Below are positions 53,011-60,006 of a DNA stretch of 64,000 nucleotides, in pieces. The stretch lies in contig JAGBRL010000011.1 of the NCBI GenBank assembly GCA_017632345.1, positions 1 through 64,000 of the forward strand, written 5' to 3'. This stretch comes from Paludibacteraceae bacterium. Lineage in GTDB: Bacteria > Bacteroidota > Bacteroidia > Bacteroidales > Paludibacteraceae. The position numbers and the translations under genes are program-made. The notes beneath the pieces were generated by a model, which saw only the letters and a list, made by a program, of their open reading frames with translations, did not search any database and was not told the DNA's origin. The first letter of the stretch is position 1. The number at the start of each line of letters is the position of its first letter.

Positions 53011-54372
53011 ATGAGTAATATAGAGAAGTCTTATATCGACATATATAGAGATTGTTCCTCCGCAATCAAAAAGGATTGTCCTGATGTGCTTAATGCGTGT
53101 CGTGATGAGGCGATGTGCGTGTTTGAACGTATGGGATTGCCCTCTTGCGGTCTTGAAAATTACAGACATACGGATCTGAGCAAGCGTTTTGAGACGGACT
53201 TTGGGCTTGATATAAACAGGCTGGGTGTGAAGGCTAATCCGTACACTTCTTTCAGATGTGATGTGCCGGGCATTAATTCTCACCTCTTTTTTGTGGTGAA
53301 CGATATTTTTTGCGAGGAGACGGATGAGGCTAAGGCTGAGATTGAGGCTCTGCGTGAAAGCGGTGTTATTGTAGGCAGTCTTTTGAAGTGCGCGGCAGAG
53401 TATCCGGAGATTGTCGGCAAATATTACGGCAAGGCTGCTGATGTGGAAAGTGACTCCACTGTGGCTTTTAATACTGCTTTTGCGAAAGACGGCCTCTTTT
53501 TGTACGTGCCGGAAAATGTGGCGGTAGAGAAGCCTATACAGCTCGTAAACGTGATGTCGGCAAGTCTTGACCTTATGGCTAATAGCCGTAATCTTATCAT
53601 ACTTGAGAAGGGCGCTTCTGCAAAATTGCTGGTTTGTGGACATACAAACAGCAAGGTGAAGTTCCTTGCAAACAGAGTTACAGAGGTCTTTGTTGATGAA
53701 GGTGCTGTGTATGAGCATTATAAATTAGAGAATACAAATGACAGCATGACTAATATTGGCTCGCTTTTTATAGAACAGCAGGCTGCGTCTAATGTTTTGG
53801 TGAATGATATAACGCTTCATAACGGACTGACACGAAATAATGTGCGCATCAACCTGAATGGAGAGCATGCGGAGACGGTCCTTTGCGGCATGGCTATTGG
53901 CGACAAAAAGGAACATATAGATAATTTTACTTATATAAATCATGCCAAGTCCAACTGTAATAGCAGAGAGTTGTACAAATATGTGCTTAATGATGAGGCA
54001 ACGGGGGTTTTTGCAGGCAGAATTCTTGTAGATAAGGATTCGCAAAAGACAGTGGCTTTGCAGAATAATAAAAATATTTGCGGTTCTGCAACGGCTAAGA
54101 TGTACACGAAACCTCAGCTCGAAATTTATGCTGATGATGTTAAGTGCAGCCATGGTGCAACGGTAGGGCAAATCGATGAAACGGCTCTTTTTTATCTTAG
54201 AGCGAGAGGTATTTCTGAAAAAGAGGCGAAGATGCTTCTGATGCTTGCGTTTACGGACGATGTTATTGAAAATATACGTTTGGAGGCATTGAAGACTAAG
54301 ATTCGCCACCTTGTTGAGAGCCGTTTCCGAGGAGAAAGCTCAAAATGCAATGGTTGTGATATTTGCAAATAA
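53011..54372 (+). CDS. sufD: Fe-S cluster assembly protein SufD
   Basis: SufB paralogue and partner in the SufBC2D scaffold. 453 residues from ATG 53011 (MSNIEKSYIDIYRD). The frame extends upstream to 52870, but that part lies wholly inside the repeat and is not credible protein. Conserved features: SCGLENYRHTDLSKRFETD near the N-terminus, FAKDGLFLYVPENVAVEKPIQLV and the C-terminal beta-helix with VDKDSQKTVALQNNKNICGSATAKMYTKPQLEIYADDVKCSHGATVGQID. The tail CNGCDICK carries three cysteines, which is unusual and might bind metal. Confidence 0.95.
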   Translation: MSNIEKSYIDIYRDCSSAIKKDCPDVLNACRDEAMCVFERMGLPSCGLENYRHTDLSKRFETDFGLDINRLGVKANPYTSFRCDVPGINSHLFFVVNDIFCEETDEAKAEIEALRESGVIVGSLLKCAAEYPEIVGKYYGKAADVESDSTVAFNTAFAKDGLFLYVPENVAVEKPIQLVNVMSASLDLMANSRNLIILEKGASAKLLVCGHTNSKVKFLANRVTEVFVDEGAVYEHYKLENTNDSMTNIGSLFIEQQAASNVLVNDITLHNGLTRNNVRINLNGEHAETVLCGMAIGDKKEHIDNFTYINHAKSNCNSRELYKYVLNDEATGVFAGRILVDKDSQKTVALQNNKNICGSATAKMYTKPQLEIYADDVKCSHGATVGQIDETALFYLRARGISEKEAKMLLMLAFTDDVIENIRLEALKTKIRHLVESRFRGESSKCNGCDICK

Positions 54373-54409
54373 TGTGAAAGGCGTGTAATGCGTCTTTCTC
54401 TTTTTTATA

Positions 54410-54465
54410 AAGGTAGCTTCCTTAAATATGGAATTTAAAAATGTATTTTATAGAAGTTGCTAAAA
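54410..54465. repeat. Dispersed inverted-repeat element, copy 9 (type B arms)
   Basis: AAAGGTAGCTTCCTTAAATA (from 54409) is mirrored by ATTTTATAGAAGTTGCTAA (54446-54464). It fills the gap between sufD and the next gene. Confidence 0.65.
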
Positions 54466-54477
54466 GTGAATTACAAG

Positions 54478-54921
54478 ATGCGCAGATTTGTTTTTTTCAT
54501 GTTGATTGTTCTGCTCTCTTTTTCTTGCAGGGAGCGTGAGGATTCTTCGATTCCGGACAGCGAGGTTTATTTGAAACTTTCGTGGGACGATTATGTACGG
54601 TTGCGGAATCCGGGAACTTACCAGATATTTACAACTGGCAATAATGTTTATCCGGCAAATACAAAACTGGGATATGGCGGATTAGTCGTTTTTCGTGATT
54701 TTGACGGAAATGTAAGAGCGTGCGATTTGTCTTGCCCTGTTGAGGCTATGCGGTCTGTCCGTGTTGAAATAGACATGCCGTATGCGGTTTGTCCGCGCTG
54801 CGAGTCTAAGTTTGACTTGTCTTTTGGCTTTGCGGCACCGTGCGGAGGCCCTGCAACCGAGCCTCTTTACGTGTATGACCATGTGGTTGATAACGGCAGC
54901 ACCATTGTTGTTTCTAATTGA
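54478..54921 (+). CDS. Rieske-like lipoprotein lacking the cluster histidines
   Basis: 147 residues from ATG 54478. Lipoprotein signal MRRFVFFMLIVLLSFSC with C17. The core resembles the Rieske-type ferredoxin fold of Bacteroidota lipoproteins: GGLVVFRDFDGNVRACDLSCPVE, then AVCPRCESKFDLSFGFAAPCGGPATEPLYVY. A true Rieske site is CxH...CxxH; here the first motif is CDLSC and the second CPRC, without His, so a 2Fe-2S Rieske cluster is unlikely and a Zn site is possible. An earlier ATG at 54457 lies in the repeat arm. Function unknown. Confidence 0.72.
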   Translation: MRRFVFFMLIVLLSFSCREREDSSIPDSEVYLKLSWDDYVRLRNPGTYQIFTTGNNVYPANTKLGYGGLVVFRDFDGNVRACDLSCPVEAMRSVRVEIDMPYAVCPRCESKFDLSFGFAAPCGGPATEPLYVYDHVVDNGSTIVVSN

Positions 54922-54954
54922 AATAGGTAGAGGAATAAGTGTTGATGCAGTAAT

Positions 54955-55596
54955 ATGAAAAACATAGGAGTGAAAGATAATTATGTGCAGGAGCTTATTC
55001 TGCAAGGTGAGCATCAGCAGCAAGATTTTAAATTTGAAATTTCGGATGCTCGCAAGATAGCGAAGTCGCTCTCTGCATTTGCTAATACTGACGGCGGCAG
55101 GTTGCTTATTGGTGTTAAGGATAATGGGAAAATTGCCGGTGTCCGTTCTGAAGAGGAGGCCTATATGATAGAGTCTGCGGCTAATGTTTATTGCTCTCCG
55201 GAGGTCAGATTTTCTATGACTCAGCATCGTGTGGAGGGGAAGGTTGTGCTGGAGGTTTCGATTCCGGAGGCGGAGAATAAGCCTGTATGCGCAAAAAACG
55301 AAGAAAACAAACTCTTGGCATACGTGCGAATTGCGGACGAAAATATTCTTGCGTCACCGATACATCTTGAAGTGTGGAAACAGAAAAAAGGTGAGAAGGG
55401 AAAACTTATAGAATATACGGAAATAGAGAAAAAATTGCTTGGCAAACTTTCGGACGGAGATTTTTCTATGAACAGGTTTTGTAGGGAAACGGGGCTTCTT
55501 AGACGTGATGTTCAGGCTTTAATTGCGAATTTTGTGCGTTTTGGTGTTGTCAGGCTTCAGTTCTTAAATAGGAAATGGACTGTGACTGTTATTTGA
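54955..55596 (+). CDS. AlbA_2 (Schlafen-type) domain protein with C-terminal winged helix
   Basis: 213 residues. Residues about 10-135 form an AlbA_2 domain: EHQQQDFKFEISDARKIAKSLSAFANTDGGRLLIGVKDNGKIAGV is the typical start, and YVRIADENI the end. The C-terminal part (about 150-213: LLGKLSDGDFSMNRFCRETGLLRRDVQALIANFVRFGVV) looks like a winged helix. Probably a nucleic-acid-binding regulator. It lies 33 bp after the Rieske-like gene and 13 bp before ttcA, likely in the same operon. Confidence 0.8.
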   Translation: MKNIGVKDNYVQELILQGEHQQQDFKFEISDARKIAKSLSAFANTDGGRLLIGVKDNGKIAGVRSEEEAYMIESAANVYCSPEVRFSMTQHRVEGKVVLEVSIPEAENKPVCAKNEENKLLAYVRIADENILASPIHLEVWKQKKGEKGKLIEYTEIEKKLLGKLSDGDFSMNRFCRETGLLRRDVQALIANFVRFGVVRLQFLNRKWTVTVI

Positions 55597-55609
55597 TAAT
55601 TATTTTTTT

Positions 55610-56365
55610 ATGAGTCTGGAAGGTATGACAGAGAAGGAGCAGAATACGTTTTTTTATAAACTTCACCGAAAATTCAGGAAGGCGGTGGAACTTTACGGGC
55701 TAATAGAGGAGGGTGATAAGATTTTGGTGGGATTGTCTGGCGGAAAGGATTCTCTTGCTTTGGTTGAGTTCTTGGGAGAGAAGATGAAGGTGTTCAAACC
55801 TCGCTTCTCTGTTGTGGCGGTGCATGTGGTGATGTCTAACATTAAGTATGAATCTGATTTGACTTATCTGAAAAATTATGCGGAGAGTTTCGGCATTGAG
55901 CTTATTTTGCGTGAAACATCTTTCGACATGGCTACAGACTATAGAAAGTCGCCTTGCTTCCTTTGTTCATGGAACAGGCGAAAAGCTCTTTTTGAAGTTG
56001 CTAAGGAGCATGGATGCAATAAGATAGCTCTTGGTCATCATCAGGATGACATCTTGCAGACTATGCTTATGAATCTTACTTTCCAGGGTTCGTTCAGCAC
56101 GATGCCTCCGCTGCTGAAGATGGCCAAGTTTGACATATCCATAATTAGACCGATGGCTTTGATTAAGGAGGCTGATATAGAGAAGCTTGCAGAACTCAGA
56201 AATTTCGAAAAACTGAAAAAGAGCTGCCCGTATGAGAGCAGTTCCAACAGAACGGATATGAAGGAGGTTCTTGCTATGTTGGAAAAACTCAATCCAAACG
56301 CCCGCAGCAGCATGTGGGGAGCGCTGACTAACATCCAAAGCGAATATTTGCCTAAGGAGGTTTAA
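55610..56365 (+). CDS. ttcA: TtcA-like tRNA 2-thiocytidine synthetase
   Basis: ATP-dependent thiolation of cytidine 32 in tRNA. 251 residues, PP-loop ATPase with GLSGGKDSLAL (41-51). Two cysteines in PCFLC (C115, C118) and C205 in KKSCPYES fit the three ligands of the TtcA 4Fe-4S cluster; GHHQDDILQT is also conserved. Shorter than E. coli TtcA (about 310), as usual in this phylum. Ends 8 bp from the convergent ABC permease gene. Confidence 0.88.
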   Translation: MSLEGMTEKEQNTFFYKLHRKFRKAVELYGLIEEGDKILVGLSGGKDSLALVEFLGEKMKVFKPRFSVVAVHVVMSNIKYESDLTYLKNYAESFGIELILRETSFDMATDYRKSPCFLCSWNRRKALFEVAKEHGCNKIALGHHQDDILQTMLMNLTFQGSFSTMPPLLKMAKFDISIIRPMALIKEADIEKLAELRNFEKLKKSCPYESSSNRTDMKEVLAMLEKLNPNARSSMWGALTNIQSEYLPKEV

Positions 56366-56373
56366 TCTTGCTC

Positions 56374-57267
56374 TTATATTTTCAAAAAGTCACTTATGTC
56401 TTTGTATGTCAGACGTTTGCCGTGAAGAAGGATGGCTGACTTGTATATCTTGCCCGAAAGATATGTAGTGAGTATTACTGTGACCGTTAATATCAACATA
56501 GAGAGAAGCACCTCCCAGCTTTCAACGCCGTAACATAGGCGAGAGGTCATCACAATGGGCGATGTCAGCGGAATGAAAGAGCACCACATGGCAATGTCGT
56601 TGTCCGGGTAGTACGCTGTTTGTATGCTTGAATAGATGGCAAACACTATCGGAAGCATAACTGGCAATAAAAACTGCTGGGTATCTGTTTCTGGACCGGA
56701 TACTGCTCCTATTGCTGCAAATAATGATGCGTACAGCAGATAGCCTAAAAGCGAATATATGATTATGCACGGCAGCAAAGAACCCCATTCGGCATTGCTT
56801 GTTATGCTGGTGATAAAAGATATGTTGTCTGTTGAACTTATTGAGTTCAGTAAGAATAAAATTACAGCCCATGCAGCAAATTGAGTAATTCCCACTAAAG
56901 CGACGCTTATAATCTTGCCATACATCATCTCCAGTGGCTTGACAGACAGAAACATCACTTCGAGAATTTTATTGCTTTTTTCAGAAACAATGCTGCGCAT
57001 AACAAGAGATCCGTACGTGAATATGAAGATGTACAGAAGAAAGGAAAATATAATGGCAAGAGATGCGGAGGCCTCTGCCGATGTCATCTGCGTCAGTCCC
57101 GCCTGAATCATGTCTGTGCCCGGCGCGTCATTCTCCGCCTCAAAGAACAAGGAGGGCAGGGATGCGAGCAAAAACATAAAAAAAGGAGTTGCCAATGTGG
57201 TTATTATAAAAGAATTACGTCTAATTCGTGATATGTATTCTTGTTTTATAATTAAAAGGAATTTCAT
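56374..57267 (-). CDS. ABC exporter permease (NatB-like, short form)
   Basis: 297 residues, ABC-2 type. First span after IKQEYISRIRRNSFIITTLATPFFMFLL, then only about 45 residues before the second span, and five more spans. NatB-type permeases of this phylum usually have a periplasmic domain of 100-200 residues between spans 1 and 2; here it is mostly missing. The conserved cytoplasmic coupling segment MRSIVSEKSNKILEVMFLSVKPLEMMYGKI is intact. It overlaps the ATPase gene by 4 bp. Substrate unknown (Na+ export has been proposed for the family). Confidence 0.85.
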   Translation of the reverse strand: MKFLLIIKQEYISRIRRNSFIITTLATPFFMFLLASLPSLFFEAENDAPGTDMIQAGLTQMTSAEASASLAIIFSFLLYIFIFTYGSLVMRSIVSEKSNKILEVMFLSVKPLEMMYGKIISVALVGITQFAAWAVILFLLNSISSTDNISFITSITSNAEWGSLLPCIIIYSLLGYLLYASLFAAIGAVSGPETDTQQFLLPVMLPIVFAIYSSIQTAYYPDNDIAMWCSFIPLTSPIVMTSRLCYGVESWEVLLSMLILTVTVILTTYLSGKIYKSAILLHGKRLTYKDISDFLKI

Positions 57268-58178
57268 AATAAATTGACTTGTTGTTTTGTTGCTTCGATT
57301 GTTTTTATAAATATTTCATTTAGAGAACTCTCCTTTTTGTTGAATGATGTTATTTCAAAGTCTTTTGAAAGTTCCATAATCAGCTGATTAGTAGAGACTC
57401 CGCTGTTTTTCTTCACTGTAACGGAATTTCCTTTAAACTCCGTAATTGAATACAAATTGCTGTTTGAGAGAGAGACAGAGTCATTATCGTATGTTATCAC
57501 AAAAGAGTCGTCAGAGAATCTGCGTTTTATCTCTGTAATAGAACCGTTTAAGATTATTTTTCCGTCGTTTAGCAGAGCTATGTCGGAACAAAGTTCTTCG
57601 ACCGAAGCCATATTGTGCGAAGAGAATATGATTGTAGTCCCGTTGCTTCTCAGTTCTTGTATTTCGTTTTTGATCTGTTCTGAATTGATAGGGTCAAACC
57701 CGCTAAAAGGTTCGTCCAGAATCAACAGAGACGGTTCATGAATTACGGCCACAATAAACTGTATTTTTTGTTGCATGCCCTTGGATAGAGAGCCAGTTTT
57801 TCTTTTTGCAGCGTTTAGCAAATCTAATTTTTTCAGCCAGAATCTGCATCGCTCTTTAGCGACGTTTTTTGAAAGCCCTTTTAGTCTGGACAGGTAAACG
57901 ATTTGCTCTTCCACACCAAAGTCTTTGTACAGACCGCGTTCTTCGGGCAAATAGCCAATTTTCATAATCTCCTTTTCAGAGACCTCTTTTCCGTTCAGAA
58001 GAATCTGTCCGGAATCGAGTTTTGTTATGTTTGTCGCGCATCTGATAAGAGTCGTTTTCCCAGCTCCGTTTGGTCCAAGCAACCCAAAGGCGCTGCCTTT
58101 TGCGACGGAAACCGTCACTTCAGACAGGGCGTTTTTGTCTTTGAACTTTTTGCTAACGTTTATCGCTTCTAAAATCAT
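57264..58178 (-). CDS. ABC exporter ATP-binding protein (NatA-like)
   Basis: 304 residues from ATG 58178 (MILEAINVSKKFKDKNALSE); the frame opens further upstream but that part lies over the HAD gene's end. Walker A GPNGAGKTT (35-43), Q-loop region IGYLPEERGLY, signature LSKGMQQKIQF, Walker B SLLILDEPFSGFDP and H-loop SSHNMASVE. The C-terminal extension resembles DUF4162. Works with the permease encoded just downstream (4-bp overlap). Confidence 0.92.
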   Translation of the reverse strand: MILEAINVSKKFKDKNALSEVTVSVAKGSAFGLLGPNGAGKTTLIRCATNITKLDSGQILLNGKEVSEKEIMKIGYLPEERGLYKDFGVEEQIVYLSRLKGLSKNVAKERCRFWLKKLDLLNAAKRKTGSLSKGMQQKIQFIVAVIHEPSLLILDEPFSGFDPINSEQIKNEIQELRSNGTTIIFSSHNMASVEELCSDIALLNDGKIILNGSITEIKRRFSDDSFVITYDNDSVSLSNSNLYSITEFKGNSVTVKKNSGVSTNQLIMELSKDFEITSFNKKESSLNEIFIKTIEATKQQVNLL

Positions 58179-58188
58179 TTTTCTAAAA

Positions 58189-58815
58189 TTATAAGCACAT
58201 AAATCTGTCAAAAATAGAATCTTCAGATATGTTTTTAACAGTGTGATAAGTTTTGAATCCAAATTTATCAGCAGTTTGCAAATTTTGCAAATTATCATCA
58301 ATGAAAAGGCTTCGTTCCGGGTCAACTTTTGAAAGTTTCAGCACTTTTTCAAAAATTCCGTCATCAGGCTTTGCCTCTTTAAGTTCGTAAGAGAGAAAGC
58401 AGTGCTCAAAGTAGCGAGAAAGCAAATATTTTTCGTCAATAAAGTCAAAATGGATTTTATTTGTGTTGCTCAATAAAAAGATCCGTCTCTTTTTTTGTAG
58501 AAACTGCAACAGTTTAAGAGTTTTTTCTGGAATGTCCAGAAGAAAATCGTTCCATGCAGCGTCTATTTCTTCGTCTTTAAGGCTAGTGTCAGAAAATTTT
58601 CTAATCTCATCACGAAAAATTTCAGAAGAAATTTCACCTTTTTCAATCTGATAAAACATCCCTTTTTTGAAGCTATTTTCAATCAGATTTTCTATATTTT
58701 TTATGCCTAATTTGCTGAAACTCTGGATACAACGATTTTTATCCAGGTTTATAAGCACAGATCCAAGATCGAAAAAGACATTGTCAATCTCACTAAAATT
58801 TAAAAAATCATTCAT
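58189..58815 (-). CDS. HAD-superfamily hydrolase (subfamily IA, YihX-like)
   Basis: 208 residues. Motif I FFDLGSVLINLD with nucleophile D16; the second Asp of the usual DxD is G18, a substitution common in the YihX-like group (which act as sugar phosphatases). Motif II LLSNTN (about 116-121), motif III K in EAKPDDGIFEKVL and motif IV SLFIDDNLQN follow in order. It ends 10 bp before the NatA-like gene and may share its transcript. Substrate unknown. Confidence 0.88.
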   Translation of the reverse strand: MNDFLNFSEIDNVFFDLGSVLINLDKNRCIQSFSKLGIKNIENLIENSFKKGMFYQIEKGEISSEIFRDEIRKFSDTSLKDEEIDAAWNDFLLDIPEKTLKLLQFLQKKRRIFLLSNTNKIHFDFIDEKYLLSRYFEHCFLSYELKEAKPDDGIFEKVLKLSKVDPERSLFIDDNLQNLQTADKFGFKTYHTVKNISEDSIFDRFMCL

Positions 58816-58832
58816 ATTTTATGCTCTAAAAA

Positions 58833-58863
58833 TTTGTTTTTTTCGCAAAAGTGTTTACCTTTG
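58833..58863 (+). promoter_or_regulatory. Bacteroidota-type promoter for the tRNA gene
   Basis: TTTG at 58833-58836 and TACCTTTG at 58856-58863 with 19 bp between, an exact fit to consensus; the tRNA starts 38 bp downstream. Confidence 0.75.
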
Positions 58864-58901
58864 CATTCGATTTGCAAAGATAACAAAAAATCTGAGCAAT
58901 C

Positions 58902-58976
58902 GGGCCTATAGCTCAGTTGGTTAGTAGCACCTGACTCATAATCAGGGGGTCACAGGTTCAAGTCCTGTTGGGCCCA
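58902..58976 (+). tRNA. tRNA with CAT anticodon, probably tRNA-Ile2 (lysidine type)
   Basis: A 75-nt cloverleaf. The acceptor stem GGGCCTA/TGGGCCC closes fully. The anticodon arm CCTGA-CTCATAA-TCAGG gives anticodon CAT, and the T arm is ACAGG-TTCAAGT-CCTGT. The GACTCATAATC context is typical of the minor isoleucine tRNA whose C34 is changed to lysidine by TilS, rather than elongator Met; G1-C72 rules out the initiator. CCA is not encoded. The D arm has one extra base compared with the usual GGTTAGAGC (here GGTTAGTAGC), leaving a mismatch at 13-22. Confidence 0.88.
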
Positions 58977-58978
58977 CG

Positions 58979-59008
58979 AGCGCTTGCAAAACTGCAAGCG
59001 CTTTTTTT
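58979..59008 (+). terminator. Terminator after the tRNA gene
   Basis: AGCGCTTGCA (58979-58988) pairs with TGCAAGCGCT (58993-59002), a 4-base loop, then a T run. Confidence 0.88.
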
Positions 59009-59088
59009 ATGTTTGTCTTTCTTTCACTTTATTTACAAAATAGTCTATGAGACAGCTATATTTAGTGTCTGAACATCAGCCAGGCCTG

Positions 59089-59958
59089 TTAGATATTGAT
59101 GCTTTTATATTCTGGCTCCTGCCACTCTTGAACAACAGAATCCCTTTTGGTCTCTATAATTTCGCCTTTTTTATTTATCAGATACGACACATTGAAACTC
59201 TCTTTATAGTATGTTTTAGTATTTTCAACAGTATCTTTGAGCCAAAAATAGACGCAGTCAGAAGTAACAAATGTGGTGTCGGTTAAAAATGTCGAATAAA
59301 TTTCCGCCTCGTCATTCCATCTTTCGTAATCATCAACCATTATAGGCTCTTCATTCCCTATGTAACATCCTTGACTTGCTAACTCTTTAAAAGATATAAT
59401 CTCCATCTTCTCGTTAAAAATATACAGGTCTAAACTTGTGTCACAATCTCCATTATCATGGCAGATGCAATAATAGAAATCTCCAACCTTCTTCCCTTTG
59501 TTGAAAAAATAGTAAAAGTCGCAAAAATTTTCAATCATTTTCTTCCACTCTCCATCTCCAACGTCTGCTGTTAAAATATCCTTAACTTTGTCTTTTACAT
59601 CCTCGACAAGATATAAATCTTCCTCGAAGAAACGTTTCAGAGAGTCTTTCCCATCATATCCACTTCTCGCTACAAGAGGTGTGTTGATTTCAATCTCCGG
59701 CAAATTCATATCTTCAAAATAACCGGCAACTCTTTTCTCTTTAAATTTCTTCATTCTGTTGTAAACAATCTTGCTGGAATATGATTTCTCGGACTCTATC
59801 GTCTTCTCCAAAGTTTCCTTTTCATCGACAATATCAATAGTGTCTGGCTTCACAACAGGAACAATAGCAACCTCTTTCTCCTTATCTTTCAATAGCAAGA
59901 AAATAAAAAAGAAAGCTAACAGAAGAGAGAGCAGCAAAATCTTTAACTTATTATTCAT
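59089..59958 (-). CDS. Membrane-anchored hypothetical protein
   Basis: 289 residues, family not recognised. A single N-terminal hydrophobic segment (about 5-23: LKILLLSLLLAFFFIFLLL) without a clear cleavage site or lipobox suggests an anchor with the rest outside the cytoplasm. A lysine/glutamate-rich linker (about 25-75) is followed by a mixed alpha/beta part with five cysteines (FCDFYYF, CICHDNGDCD, GCYIGNE, SDCVYFW). It lies 48 bp after the A2M-like gene on the same strand and may be co-transcribed with it. Confidence 0.7.
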   Translation of the reverse strand: MNNKLKILLLSLLLAFFFIFLLLKDKEKEVAIVPVVKPDTIDIVDEKETLEKTIESEKSYSSKIVYNRMKKFKEKRVAGYFEDMNLPEIEINTPLVARSGYDGKDSLKRFFEEDLYLVEDVKDKVKDILTADVGDGEWKKMIENFCDFYYFFNKGKKVGDFYYCICHDNGDCDTSLDLYIFNEKMEIISFKELASQGCYIGNEEPIMVDDYERWNDEAEIYSTFLTDTTFVTSDCVYFWLKDTVENTKTYYKESFNVSYLINKKGEIIETKRDSVVQEWQEPEYKSINI

Positions 59959-60006
59959 AACAATACATTAATTTAAATTACGTTCTATAATTTTTCGCAA
60001 CTTGAA

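Noticed and set aside
59980-60006. CGTTCTATAATTTTTCGCAACTTG as a repeat copy
   Set aside because: Single weak half-arm without a mirrored partner.
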